Source: Desulfocapsa sp. (GTDB lineage Bacteria > Desulfobacterota > Desulfobulbia > Desulfobulbales > Desulfocapsaceae). Taken from it: DNA of 62,901 nucleotides. The stretch covers positions 1 to 62,901 of the forward strand of contig JAFLJS010000050.1 of the NCBI GenBank assembly GCA_022712895.1, written 5' to 3'. Positions 9,623 to 18,127 of this stretch are shown piece after piece. Positions within the stretch are counted from its first letter, which is position 1, and every line of letters starts with the position of its first letter. Position numbers and translations under genes: made by a program. Below the pieces are notes generated by a model. That model was given only the letters and a program-made list of their open reading frames with translations. It did no database searches and was not told the DNA's origin.

Positions 9623-11350
9623 TTAGTTTCGATATTGCATATTATACAATTTCTCATATTCGCCACAAATCGCAATAAGCCGGTCGTGGGTACCTTCTTC
9701 AACAATACGGCCATCTTTTACAACAATGATTCGATCTGCATTGCGAATGGTGGAAAGCCTGTGGGCAATAACCAGAGTTGTCCTGTCTTTCATCAGGTTT
9801 TCAAGAGCTTTTTGAACTTCCCGTTCTGATTCTGTATCTAAGGCAGACGTTGCTTCATCAAGCACAAGAATAGGAGCATTTTTAAGAATTGCTCTGGCAA
9901 TTGACAGGCGCTGCCTCTCTCCACCAGAAAGCATCATTCCAGATTCTCCAATGACAGTATCAAGCCCTTTCGGGAGTTTATCGATAAAGGAAAGGGCATG
10001 AGCGGCATCTGCAGCAGATCTGATCTCTTCATCACTTTTATTGGAATCGCCATAGGCAATATTGTTACGAATGGTTTCGTTAAAGAGAATCGTATGCTGG
10101 GTGACGATGGCAATTTGCTCTCGTAATGACTGTAGATTGATATCCCTAATGTCTTGACCGTCAATGGAAATAGATCCTTCTTCAATATCAAAAAATCTCG
10201 GAATAAGATTAATAAGTGTGGATTTTCCGGCACCACTGGGGCCTACAATGGCAAGTATCTGGCCTGCTGGGACAGTGAGGTTTATATTTGTGAGAACAGG
10301 CTCATTTTCATACTTAAAATGAAGATCCTTCATGGCAATTTCCCTTGTAAAGGGTGCCATTTCTTTTGCGTCGGGTTTTGATACGATATCAGGCATAACG
10401 TCAAGCAGAGTGAATACCCGAATGGATGCCGCGAGCCCATGCTGTATGGATGAGTTGATTTTGCTCACTTTTTTTATGGGGTCGTAAATCATGATAAATG
10501 CGGCAATAAAGGCAAAGAACGTTCCTGGTGTTGCGTTGCCTGCAATAACTTCTTTGCCGCCAAACCAGATAGTAATCGCGATAGCAATACTGGCGATGAT
10601 CTCCATCAGGGGGTGTTGCAGTGTGTATATTCGCTTGTCCTCCATGGTAATGGAAAAGAGTGACAAGGCCTGGAATGAAAAACGTTTAGTCTCATATTTC
10701 TCCATGGAAAAAGCCTTGACCACAGGTGCTCCGGTGATGGATTCATGGATGATTTTTGACAATGTCGCAGTTTCTTCCTGGATCTTGGTACCGAGCCGTC
10801 GAAATGCCTTACCGAAATAAACAATGGGAATCGCAGCAGTTGGCAGGAAAATAAGAGAAAGAAGTGCAAGTTTCCAGTTCATGTAGAATATGACAAAAAG
10901 GAGAACAATGACCTGGAAAAAATCGCGTAAAAGCCCTACAACCACAGAAGATATAGAGTTTTGAATCAAACCTACATCGGAAATTAAACGTGATATGAGC
11001 TCACCAGTGGGGTTCTTATGAAAAAAGGAAAGCGATTGTGAATGGATATGCCTGAACAGGGAGACACGCATATCGCGGATCACTGTTTGTCCGATTTTTT
11101 CAAGCAGGTAGAAATTCAGCCCATAAAAGAAGCCTTTCACGGCAAAAAGCACAACCAGAGCAAAGGGCAGAATGGTAAGGTAATAAGTGGATTTCTCAAA
11201 GAAGATCTTGTCCAGTAACGGTTTAACCATATAGGCCTGAGCACCGCTCAAACCTGCGACAACCAGGGCCGCAAACATGGCAATCAAGAACTGGTATCGG
11301 TATGGGTAGATCAGTCTATAGAGGCGCTTGAGAACTGTTTTGTTAGACAT
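9623..11350 (-). CDS. msbA: Lipid A export ABC transporter MsbA, copy 2
   Basis: A 575-residue MsbA paralogue. Six-helix domain followed by an ATPase domain with Walker A GPSGAGKST near residue 370, LSGGERQR and ILVLDEATSALD. By eye it aligns end to end without large gaps with the plus-strand copy at 4878-6599 and shares many identical blocks, including both termini (the ends read YEKLYNMQ in each). The two copies are inverted around a three-gene glycosyltransferase/ligase cassette. A perfect 10-bp palindrome lies 82 bp upstream of its start, toward kdsB. Either both copies serve lipid A or one has specialised for another glycolipid; the sequence does not decide. Confidence 0.94.
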   Translation of the reverse strand: MSNKTVLKRLYRLIYPYRYQFLIAMFAALVVAGLSGAQAYMVKPLLDKIFFEKSTYYLTILPFALVVLFAVKGFFYGLNFYLLEKIGQTVIRDMRVSLFRHIHSQSLSFFHKNPTGELISRLISDVGLIQNSISSVVVGLLRDFFQVIVLLFVIFYMNWKLALLSLIFLPTAAIPIVYFGKAFRRLGTKIQEETATLSKIIHESITGAPVVKAFSMEKYETKRFSFQALSLFSITMEDKRIYTLQHPLMEIIASIAIAITIWFGGKEVIAGNATPGTFFAFIAAFIMIYDPIKKVSKINSSIQHGLAASIRVFTLLDVMPDIVSKPDAKEMAPFTREIAMKDLHFKYENEPVLTNINLTVPAGQILAIVGPSGAGKSTLINLIPRFFDIEEGSISIDGQDIRDINLQSLREQIAIVTQHTILFNETIRNNIAYGDSNKSDEEIRSAADAAHALSFIDKLPKGLDTVIGESGMMLSGGERQRLSIARAILKNAPILVLDEATSALDTESEREVQKALENLMKDRTTLVIAHRLSTIRNADRIIVVKDGRIVEEGTHDRLIAICGEYEKLYNMQYRN

Positions 11351-11431
11351 AAGGTAACTGTAACGGGTTTGAAAAAGTGTAAAAAAGAGTCAGGCGATAC
11401 ACTGCTTGTCTGCACAGTACAACCGTGGTTC

Positions 11432-11456
11432 ATACTACACGAAAAACGTGTAGTAT
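11432..11456. repeat. Perfect 10-bp inverted repeat between kdsB and msbA copy 2
   Basis: Arms ATACTACACG (11432-11441) and CGTGTAGTAT (11447-11456) around AAAAA. There is no T-run on either side, so an operator-like dyad or an RNA hairpin is more likely than a terminator. Confidence 0.6.
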
Positions 11457-11477
11457 ACCAGTAGTGTCAGATGGGAG

Positions 11478-12224
11478 TCAGGAGTTTTTATGGCTTCTCA
11501 GGATTGACTCAACTTTAGCAATATCTGCTGCGTCATCAACACTTGGAGAATCAAATGTAGTTATAGTGATTCCTATGCGATGACCGTGGTGAATAGCTCG
11601 TAACTGTTCAAGTTTTTCAATGTCTTCAAGGGGGGCATTTGGCAGTTTTGTAAATTCTTGCAGGAATGCGTTGGAGTAGGCATAGATTCCCAGATGCTTG
11701 TAGTATTGAACCTTTTCCTTTTTATCACGATCATAGGGGATTCTGGCCCTTGAGAAGTAGATGGCATAGCCATTGATATCAATAATAACCTTCACATTGT
11801 TGGGATCGTTTATCGCTTCTTCACCTTCCAGGCAGTTGGCGAGTGTCGCCATGGTAAGTCCGGTACTGTTGTAAAAAGGCTGAACTAGCTCATCCAGGCA
11901 TTCAGGTTGTAACAGCGGTTGGTCCCCCTGGATGTTGATGACGATATCGTTTCCTTCTAATTCAAGGGTTCTGGCAGCTTCTGCCACACGATCAGTACCG
12001 GAACTGCATTGAGATCCGGTCATGATCGCCTTGCCACCGATATCCGTGATGGCAGCAAATATTAGCTCACTGTCCGTTGCGACGTATACGTCATCGACAA
12101 TGTTGCTTTTGGTAACTTGTTCATAGACTCTTTGAATCATGGGCTTTCCCATAATGTCGACCAGTGCTTTTCCTGGAAATCGTTTAGAATCAAAACGGGC
12201 AGGGATTAACGCAATTATTTTCAT
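11478..12224 (-). CDS. kdsB: 3-deoxy-manno-octulosonate cytidylyltransferase (CMP-KDO synthetase)
   Basis: KdsB activates KDO with CTP to CMP-KDO for the inner core of LPS, in the cytoplasm. MKIIALIPARFDSKRFPGKA is the family N-terminus; NIQGDQPLLQPE and YFSRARIPYDRDK carry the expected metal and sugar contacts. The length of 248 is normal. An in-frame TTG at 12242 would add six residues, but ATG at 12224 is preferred because GGAAAA lies at the right distance and the family begins here. It is upstream of msbA copy 2 in sense but on the same minus strand, separated by a 127-bp gap. Confidence 0.96.
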   Translation of the reverse strand: MKIIALIPARFDSKRFPGKALVDIMGKPMIQRVYEQVTKSNIVDDVYVATDSELIFAAITDIGGKAIMTGSQCSSGTDRVAEAARTLELEGNDIVINIQGDQPLLQPECLDELVQPFYNSTGLTMATLANCLEGEEAINDPNNVKVIIDINGYAIYFSRARIPYDRDKKEKVQYYKHLGIYAYSNAFLQEFTKLPNAPLEDIEKLEQLRAIHHGHRIGITITTFDSPSVDDAADIAKVESILRSHKNS

Positions 12225-12352
12225 TATTCTTTTTTCCGGCAAATGTTCAGGTAAGTGAATCTGTGGGTGGAGGAGAAAAGCCTCCCCTTAACGGCTCGAA
12301 TATACAGTAGGCCTTAATACTTTGCCAGTATGTTTTGGAGAGCAACGTGCCG

Positions 12353-13732
12353 CTACTGAAGATACTCTTTGATTTTGGCCAGTAGAGAAGGGTAGCTGAT
12401 TTCAAGCATTCTGGCGGCCATGCTCTTGTTGCCTTTGCTGGTCTCAAGGGCTTGGCGAATCATCTTCTTTTCCATGATTCTTTTCCCCTGCTTCAGAGAA
12501 AAAGTGCCAAATATTTGGTTTATTGGATCATCAATGGAGGCATGGTTTTGGACAGGGGTAAGGTCTTGAATAACGATCTGTTTTGATTCTGCTACAATTG
12601 CAGCACGTTCCAGGCAGTTTTTCAACTCCCTGATATTACCTTTCCAATTGCGGCCAAGGAGAACAGCCATGGCTTCGGGTGCAACCTCTTCAATTTGCAG
12701 CCCCATTTTCTGGTTAAGCATGGTGAGAAAGTGTGCACAGAGATAGGGAATATCCTCTTTTCTTTCACGAAGAGTAGGAAGTTGTAGTGTAATGACATTC
12801 AAACGATAAAATAAATCCTCACGAAAGTTTCCAAGTGTAACCTGCTCCTCGAGATTTTTAGCAGTGGCGGTAATAACACGGGTATCAATTTTTTTTGTCT
12901 TCACACTGCCAACTGGACGTATTTCCTGCTCCTGTAGAACGCGCAGCAGTTTCACTTGTAAGCCTTGGGGAAGTTCCCCAATTTCATCTAGAAAAAGGGT
13001 GCCGCAATCTGCCTCTTCAAAGAGGCCTTTACGATCCTTGTCTGCACCGGTAAAAGCGCCTTTTGTATATCCGAAAAATTCACTCTCCAGCAGATTCTCA
13101 GGTATAGAGCCACAGTTTACAGCAATAAAAGGTTTGTTCTTTCGCTTTGAATTGTGATGGATTCCCTGGGCAATTAATTCTTTACCGGTTCCTGATTCCC
13201 CGGTGATCAGCACCGTGGTGTCGTAAGCGGCTACTTTTTTGGTGAGTGCGAGCAGAGAACGCATCTTCCCTGAATGGGCGATGATTTTCTGAAAGGAGTT
13301 TGAACAATTACTTTCGAGCTTTTTTACCTGTTCTTTAAGACGAATATTCTCTTCCTGTAGGGCATGATGTTCACGGGCCTTTTCAAGGACAAGGAGTATC
13401 TCCGCTGTTTTGAATGGTTTGGTTATGAAATCGTAAGCACCACTTTTCATAGCCTCTACGGCGTCATCAATGGTTGCATATGCAGACATCATGATAACAA
13501 TGGGAGCAGGATTGGAACCATTGAGGGCGTGGAGGAATTGCAAACCATCCATTTTCGGCATTTTTAAATCGCAGAGAATAAAAGGAAAAGGATGCTTTTG
13601 TTGTATTGCCAGGGCCTGTTCACCATTTTCTGCAATGGTGACCTGATACCCTGCTTTTGATGTCACCACAGAAAGCATATGACGCATGTTTTCTTCATCA
13701 TCAATAATCAGGAGTCGTTTTGTTTCTGTCAT
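12353..13732 (-). CDS. NtrC-family sigma54-dependent response regulator
   Basis: A 459-residue regulator: receiver domain (residues ~5-120) with phosphoacceptor Asp in FILCDLKMPKMDG near residue 55, AAA+ domain with Walker A GESGTGKE and the sigma54 contact loop GAFTGA intact near residue 220, and a Fis-type helix-turn-helix at the C-terminus (ALETSKGNKSMAARMLEIS). It should activate sigma54 promoters when phosphorylated. The start overlaps the stop of the upstream histidine kinase gene in ATGA, with AAAGGCGA as ribosome site, so the two are a coupled pair. The target genes are not visible. Confidence 0.95.
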   Translation of the reverse strand: MTETKRLLIIDDEENMRHMLSVVTSKAGYQVTIAENGEQALAIQQKHPFPFILCDLKMPKMDGLQFLHALNGSNPAPIVIMMSAYATIDDAVEAMKSGAYDFITKPFKTAEILLVLEKAREHHALQEENIRLKEQVKKLESNCSNSFQKIIAHSGKMRSLLALTKKVAAYDTTVLITGESGTGKELIAQGIHHNSKRKNKPFIAVNCGSIPENLLESEFFGYTKGAFTGADKDRKGLFEEADCGTLFLDEIGELPQGLQVKLLRVLQEQEIRPVGSVKTKKIDTRVITATAKNLEEQVTLGNFREDLFYRLNVITLQLPTLRERKEDIPYLCAHFLTMLNQKMGLQIEEVAPEAMAVLLGRNWKGNIRELKNCLERAAIVAESKQIVIQDLTPVQNHASIDDPINQIFGTFSLKQGKRIMEKKMIRQALETSKGNKSMAARMLEISYPSLLAKIKEYLQ

Positions 13733-15234
13733 TCGCCTTTATCTGCTGCCATGGTTGTGGGAAGGTTAATGGTAATGGTTGAGCCAGTACCTTTTGACGA
13801 CGTAAAATGGAGGGCGCCGCCAGCACTTTTTATCATATTGTGGGTTACGGCAAGGCCAAGCCCGGTCCCTTTGCCAACTTCTTTGGTGGTGAAAAAAGGA
13901 TCAAAAACAGAGTCAAAATGTTTTTCGGAAAGGCCTATACCGTTGTCTGTGATACTGATGCTGATAGTATCATCTAGGTTGCTGACAGTTTCCAGAACTA
14001 TTTTTCCTTTTGTCATAGCAGTCTGTTCTTCGATGGCGTCAATGGCATTGAGGATACAATTGAGAAACACCTGTCGTAAACCATCTTTGTCTATAAAAAC
14101 TGCACTTGTTGTTGCAGTAAAATTTGTTTTGTAATCCATGGGAATGGTGGTTTTTCGAAACTTGGTAGTTTCAATGATCTCTGTCAGTAAGGTATGAATA
14201 TCAACGTGGCTGACAGCAGAAATCTTTTGGGTGCGGGAGAGGTCGAGAAGATTGCGGATAAGATTGTTGATGCGATCCAGCTCCTGGATAACTTTGTGGC
14301 TGAAGACCTCTCGTTCTTCATGTGGTAGTGAATCATCTGCGAGGAGCTCAACGTAACCCTGTATAATACCCAAAGGGTTGCCGATTTCGTGGGCAAGACC
14401 TGCTGAGAGCCGGCCAATGGAGACGAGTTTTTCGGTTCGAATCATCTCGTCACGGTTGTTTTGCAATTCTTCGTTGGCTTTTTTAAGGGAGAGAACTGTG
14501 CTTTGCAGCTGCTGTTTATCTCCATCAATACGTGCTACTAATTGATTCAAACTTAATGATAGTTGGGTGAATTCTCCCCATTGCCCACTTGTAAAAAAGG
14601 CAGTGTCGTTTTGATCTGTACGTGAATCTGCAAGCTGTGCCAGATGCTGGATTGGGCGAATAACCAAATGTACAAGACGGGTGAAACCAATAACTCCAAA
14701 AACCAGAACATTGATTACAAGGTAGGCGAAAAAAATAGGTCTCGTTTTTTGGATGGGGTTGGAGACTTTTTCAAGGGATCTCACAAGCCCGATTGCGGTG
14801 ATATCATGTTGCTGACTACTGAGCGGTATCGCCAAAAACAAATACTTTCTACTGAAAAAAAACCCATTCCATATCATCCCGGAATAATTTGTAGAACTGA
14901 TCCCCTTGGTAGCATTTTGTAAAAACGGTGCCAATGAAATAGTGTCCGGGCAGGCACCATACGAGTTATTTGTTGCATTGTTGCCATTTTTCCATTGCAG
15001 GCAGTGAACGTTGTTCTCTGTAAGGAAATTCTTAATTTCTGGCGGCAGATTTTGGCCCTGTGGCGTGTTGGTTATTGCGACAATTGCCATCTGCAGAAAA
15101 ATCCTGCTGTTAACGGTTTCCTGCTTTATGGCGTTACGTTGCCAAAGCATGAGCAACACAAGACCAAAGAGAAACATAGAAAAGCTTATGAGGACGGTGA
15201 GGGTCAAGCCCAGTTGAACTTTGAGAGTGTGCAT
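13729..15234 (-). CDS. Membrane sensor histidine kinase, partner of the NtrC-type regulator
   Basis: A 501-residue kinase with an N-terminal membrane segment (~8-32), a ~135-residue periplasmic sensor, a second membrane segment (~168-190), a HAMP region, a dimerisation domain with the phosphoacceptor in LAHEIGNPLG near residue 282, and a HATPase_c domain with DNGIGL and GKGTGLGLAVT. The periplasmic part does not match a fold I know. Its 3' end overlaps the response regulator by four bases. The signal sensed is unknown. Confidence 0.93.
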   Translation of the reverse strand: MHTLKVQLGLTLTVLISFSMFLFGLVLLMLWQRNAIKQETVNSRIFLQMAIVAITNTPQGQNLPPEIKNFLTENNVHCLQWKNGNNATNNSYGACPDTISLAPFLQNATKGISSTNYSGMIWNGFFFSRKYLFLAIPLSSQQHDITAIGLVRSLEKVSNPIQKTRPIFFAYLVINVLVFGVIGFTRLVHLVIRPIQHLAQLADSRTDQNDTAFFTSGQWGEFTQLSLSLNQLVARIDGDKQQLQSTVLSLKKANEELQNNRDEMIRTEKLVSIGRLSAGLAHEIGNPLGIIQGYVELLADDSLPHEEREVFSHKVIQELDRINNLIRNLLDLSRTQKISAVSHVDIHTLLTEIIETTKFRKTTIPMDYKTNFTATTSAVFIDKDGLRQVFLNCILNAIDAIEEQTAMTKGKIVLETVSNLDDTISISITDNGIGLSEKHFDSVFDPFFTTKEVGKGTGLGLAVTHNMIKSAGGALHFTSSKGTGSTITINLPTTMAADKGE

Positions 15235-15329
15235 ATCAGAATTAGAAGTCAGAAGCTGGAAAAAGCGATGTGTTGCACTCTAAATACTGTTTCCAGAATA
15301 GCAGAAAAAATGAAAAAGGTAAAAAAAAT

Positions 15330-16841
15330 TCAGTCCTTATCACCCACATGACAGTGATCTTTTCCGGAAAAGTAATTTAACCAGGATGAGCTACGGTTTA
15401 AGGACCAGTCTTTTGGAGGCAAGAGTGTACTTTGCGTAATGTCGCGGCATTCTGGCTTTGTGCCCCGGTTAAAACTCCGAACCCAGAAACAGAGTCTTTC
15501 TTTTGGGTACACTTCACAGAATCCGTTAATTGATCCGCCACAAGGGCCGTTAATCATTCTTTTAGGACATCCCGACTGGGGGCAGAGATAATTTGCTTCA
15601 GCAAGTGTGCAATCACCACACATACGGCAATGGAAAAGAAGTTTTTTACTGATATGCTCGAAGAAAGTATAAATTTTAGTGAGTGTTTTGTTGTTTTGAC
15701 ATCGAAGACTAATGCTTCTGGCTAATGGGAAAAAGGCTCCGCCTGGCACAAATATTTGTTTGTGAATTGAATCGTTGAATCGATAAAATATGCCGCTTTT
15801 TCGTGTGTTATCACTTGTCGCACAGTTTTCGTGCAGATACCAGGTATGGGGGGCTGGAAAGTGTACATCTTCTTGCCGTGCAGTTCCGGTAAGTAGCTCG
15901 GCCTGATCAAGGATAAATGAAACTGCATCAAAACTGAGATTGTTTCCACCAATATGTACACCCGCATAGCCACTGTCACGAAGGATTGCTATCATCTTTG
16001 CAGCTCTAAGCAGTCGTGATTTTTCACCTTTGTCAGAGCTTTCATTCTCTTTCTGGATCTTTTGCAAAAGTGCATCTGGCAGAATTACACCGGGAACAAG
16101 CCCCTTATTCATAATCCTGGCGACTGTGAGGTTTGGTACAAAGACGTTCGCAATCACAGGGGTATCCAGCTGTTTGCTTAGCATAAATTGAATTAACTCT
16201 TGATACTTTTTCATATCAAAGCCAAGCTGACTGATCACAAACTCTGCACCATTGGCAATCTTTGTGAGAAGTTTCACATATTGCCACACCTGCTCTGATT
16301 CAAGTGTTTTAAATGGGGAGACAACACAACCTGCGAAAAAGTCCATTGAAGGCAGTGCCATCTGGCGTCCAGGGGCTCCTTTTTTTGCAGAAAACCCTTC
16401 ACGTAATTGGGTGATAAGGTTTAAGACCTGTGTGGAATCAAGATCAAAGACTGGCATGGCCTGTCCCTGAAAACCATAACGGGGAAAGTCTCCTCCAAGA
16501 ACGAGGAGGTTGAGTAGCTGGTGACGATGGCATTCAAAAAGTTGGCTTTCAACAAGATTGCGATTCTTATCTTTGAGAGAAAAATGAAGCAGCGGTTCAA
16601 TTCCCATGGATTGAATGTCAAGGCCAAGGGAGGTTGGGGAAAGTGCAGGGTGGCCTCCGGGATTGTCAGTGATTGAAAGGGACTTAATCCTGCCATCGAC
16701 TTTTGCCAGTTCTGCAAAACGAAGAATTTTTTCCAGTCGTTTGCCTCCGGAACCTCGACCGGGAACAAGCTCGTAAGTGATGGTGAATTCATCTTTATTC
16801 AGAACGGAATCGCGAAAAATATTTGTGTTTTGTTGTGTCAT
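15330..16841 (-). CDS. metF: Methylenetetrahydrofolate reductase MetF fused to MetV-like zinc domain
   Basis: The first ~300 residues are a MetF TIM barrel that reduces methylene-THF to methyl-THF (YELVPGRGSGGKRLEK at the N-terminus, NLLVLGGDFPRYG, FVISQLGFDMKKYQELI). The last ~120 residues form a separate cysteine-rich domain of the MTHFR_C/MetV type, with CRMCGDC, CPQSGCPKRMINGPCGGS and further Cys. In many acetogens MetV is a separate subunit linking MetF to iron-sulfur or electron-bifurcating partners; here both are on one chain. ATG at 16841 is used; an in-frame TTG six bases upstream is possible. A divergent kinase gene shares the upstream region, which holds an 11-bp palindrome. With fhs in the window it supports a Wood-Ljungdahl methyl branch. 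Confidence 0.9.
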   Translation of the reverse strand: MTQQNTNIFRDSVLNKDEFTITYELVPGRGSGGKRLEKILRFAELAKVDGRIKSLSITDNPGGHPALSPTSLGLDIQSMGIEPLLHFSLKDKNRNLVESQLFECHRHQLLNLLVLGGDFPRYGFQGQAMPVFDLDSTQVLNLITQLREGFSAKKGAPGRQMALPSMDFFAGCVVSPFKTLESEQVWQYVKLLTKIANGAEFVISQLGFDMKKYQELIQFMLSKQLDTPVIANVFVPNLTVARIMNKGLVPGVILPDALLQKIQKENESSDKGEKSRLLRAAKMIAILRDSGYAGVHIGGNNLSFDAVSFILDQAELLTGTARQEDVHFPAPHTWYLHENCATSDNTRKSGIFYRFNDSIHKQIFVPGGAFFPLARSISLRCQNNKTLTKIYTFFEHISKKLLFHCRMCGDCTLAEANYLCPQSGCPKRMINGPCGGSINGFCEVYPKERLCFWVRSFNRGTKPECRDITQSTLLPPKDWSLNRSSSWLNYFSGKDHCHVGDKD

Positions 16842-16885
16842 AAACAATCGCTTGTAGGAAATATTGGTAATAATGTGGACAATGA

Positions 16886-16913
16886 GTATTCATACAAAAA
16901 AATGTATGAATAC
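16886..16913. repeat. Perfect 11-bp inverted repeat in the metF / kinase divergent promoter region
   Basis: GTATTCATACA (16886-16896) and TGTATGAATAC (16903-16913) are exact reverse complements separated by AAAAAA. The repeat lies 45 bp upstream of the metF start and 55 bp upstream of the divergent kinase start, the expected position of an operator. Which protein binds is unknown. Confidence 0.65.
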
Positions 16914-16968
16914 ATTCTCTTCAAGAATAGCCTTGCGCTTCGCCCCTCTCAATGGATACATTGTATGC

Positions 16969-18027
16969 ATGAAATCTGAAAATGAAACGCCTAATCTGTC
17001 TGTAATTTATGATTTGTTACAAAAAAATGGGCTCATCACGTCCAGCAGGAGCACTCTTCAAGTTGAGCAGATGGCCGGGGATGGTTCAAGTAGAAAATTT
17101 TGGCGAATAACTGATGCTAACGTGAACCTCTGTGTAGCAGTTGCCCCACCAAACCTTGACGCAATAAACATAGCAGAGGCAAAGGCCGCACGAGCCATAG
17201 GATTGCATTTGCTCAACAAGAATGTTTCAGTACCAAAACAGTATGGCTGGGATAAGGATTCCGGGGTGTTACTCTTTGAAGATCTGGGAGATTGTAAACT
17301 CCACGATTATGTTCAGTATGACAAAGATAAAGAGAATTCCCGTGATATTATTTGTTTACAGTATAAACTGGTACTGAAGGGGCTTGTGGATATGCAAGTC
17401 GCAGGGGGTGAGTCCTTTAATCCTGCGTGGTGCTGGGATACAGAGAGATATGATAAGCAGATTATACTCGAGCGGGAGTCAGGGTATTTTCTTCGTGCCT
17501 TTTGGCAGGACTTGTTGGGGAAAAATATAGCACCAGGCGTCGCGGAGGAGTGTGAAGATCTTGCAACTCGGGCAGCTGCTATTTCCGCGGACTATTTTCT
17601 GCACAGGGATTTTCAATCACGGAATATTATGATTCATCATGGGAATCCTACGTTTATAGATTTTCAGGGCGGGCGCCTTGGTCCTCTTGCCTACGATCTT
17701 GCATCTCTGCTACTCGATCCTTACGTGACCTTGGGCAGGGCTTTGCAGGATGAATTATATGATTACTATCTGGAGACGCTTGGAAAGCAAATTAATGTCC
17801 AGCGCGATCAATTTAAACAAGAATATCTGCTTTTGGCACTCCATAGAAACTTGCAGGTTATCGGTGCTTTTTCTTTTCTCAGTGAACAACGAGGGAAAAC
17901 ATTTTTTAGACAATTTCTGCGGCCAGCCATTGAATCACTACATGTCTTAATGCAGCAGGATTTTTTTACAGAGTATCCAGCCTTGAAAAAATGTGTGAAG
18001 GTAAGTGGACAAGAATTTGTAAAGTGA
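16969..18027 (+). CDS. Aminoglycoside-phosphotransferase-fold kinase, AmgK-like (cell-wall sugar kinase)
   Basis: A 352-residue cytoplasmic kinase of the APH/choline-kinase fold. The glycine-rich loop AGDGSSRKFWRI at the N-terminus, catalytic HRDFQSRNIM and metal-binding IDFQGGRLGPLAYDLASLL are all present. AmgK phosphorylates N-acetylmuramate or N-acetylglucosamine at C1 during peptidoglycan recycling; the motif HRDFQSRNIM...FIDFQGGRLGP is typical of that group. The start is set at ATG 16969, where the family begins; an in-frame frame extends to 16864 but its first 35 residues look non-coding and cover the palindrome. A partner uridylyltransferase (MurU) is not next to it. tRNA-Arg follows 16 bp downstream. 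Confidence 0.82.
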   Translation: MKSENETPNLSVIYDLLQKNGLITSSRSTLQVEQMAGDGSSRKFWRITDANVNLCVAVAPPNLDAINIAEAKAARAIGLHLLNKNVSVPKQYGWDKDSGVLLFEDLGDCKLHDYVQYDKDKENSRDIICLQYKLVLKGLVDMQVAGGESFNPAWCWDTERYDKQIILERESGYFLRAFWQDLLGKNIAPGVAEECEDLATRAAAISADYFLHRDFQSRNIMIHHGNPTFIDFQGGRLGPLAYDLASLLLDPYVTLGRALQDELYDYYLETLGKQINVQRDQFKQEYLLLALHRNLQVIGAFSFLSEQRGKTFFRQFLRPAIESLHVLMQQDFFTEYPALKKCVKVSGQEFVK

Positions 18028-18043
18028 GTAGTGTGGAGTCCAT

Positions 18044-18120
18044 GCACCCGTAGCTCAGCTGGATAGAGCACCAGGCTTCGAACCTGGGTGTCGCCCGTTC
18101 GAATCGGGCCGGGTGTACCA
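18044..18120 (+). tRNA. tRNA-Arg (anticodon UCG)
   Basis: A complete 77-nt cloverleaf with CCA encoded. Anticodon stem CCAGG/CCTGG encloses loop CTTCGAA, giving anticodon TCG, which reads CGA and related Arg codons. T-arm GCCCG-TTCGAAT-CGGGC and D-arm GCTC/GAGC are canonical. The acceptor stem GCACCCG/CGGGTGT closes with a G1-U72 wobble instead of G-C. A terminator follows 11 nt downstream. Confidence 0.97.
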
Positions 18121-18127
18121 TGAAATA

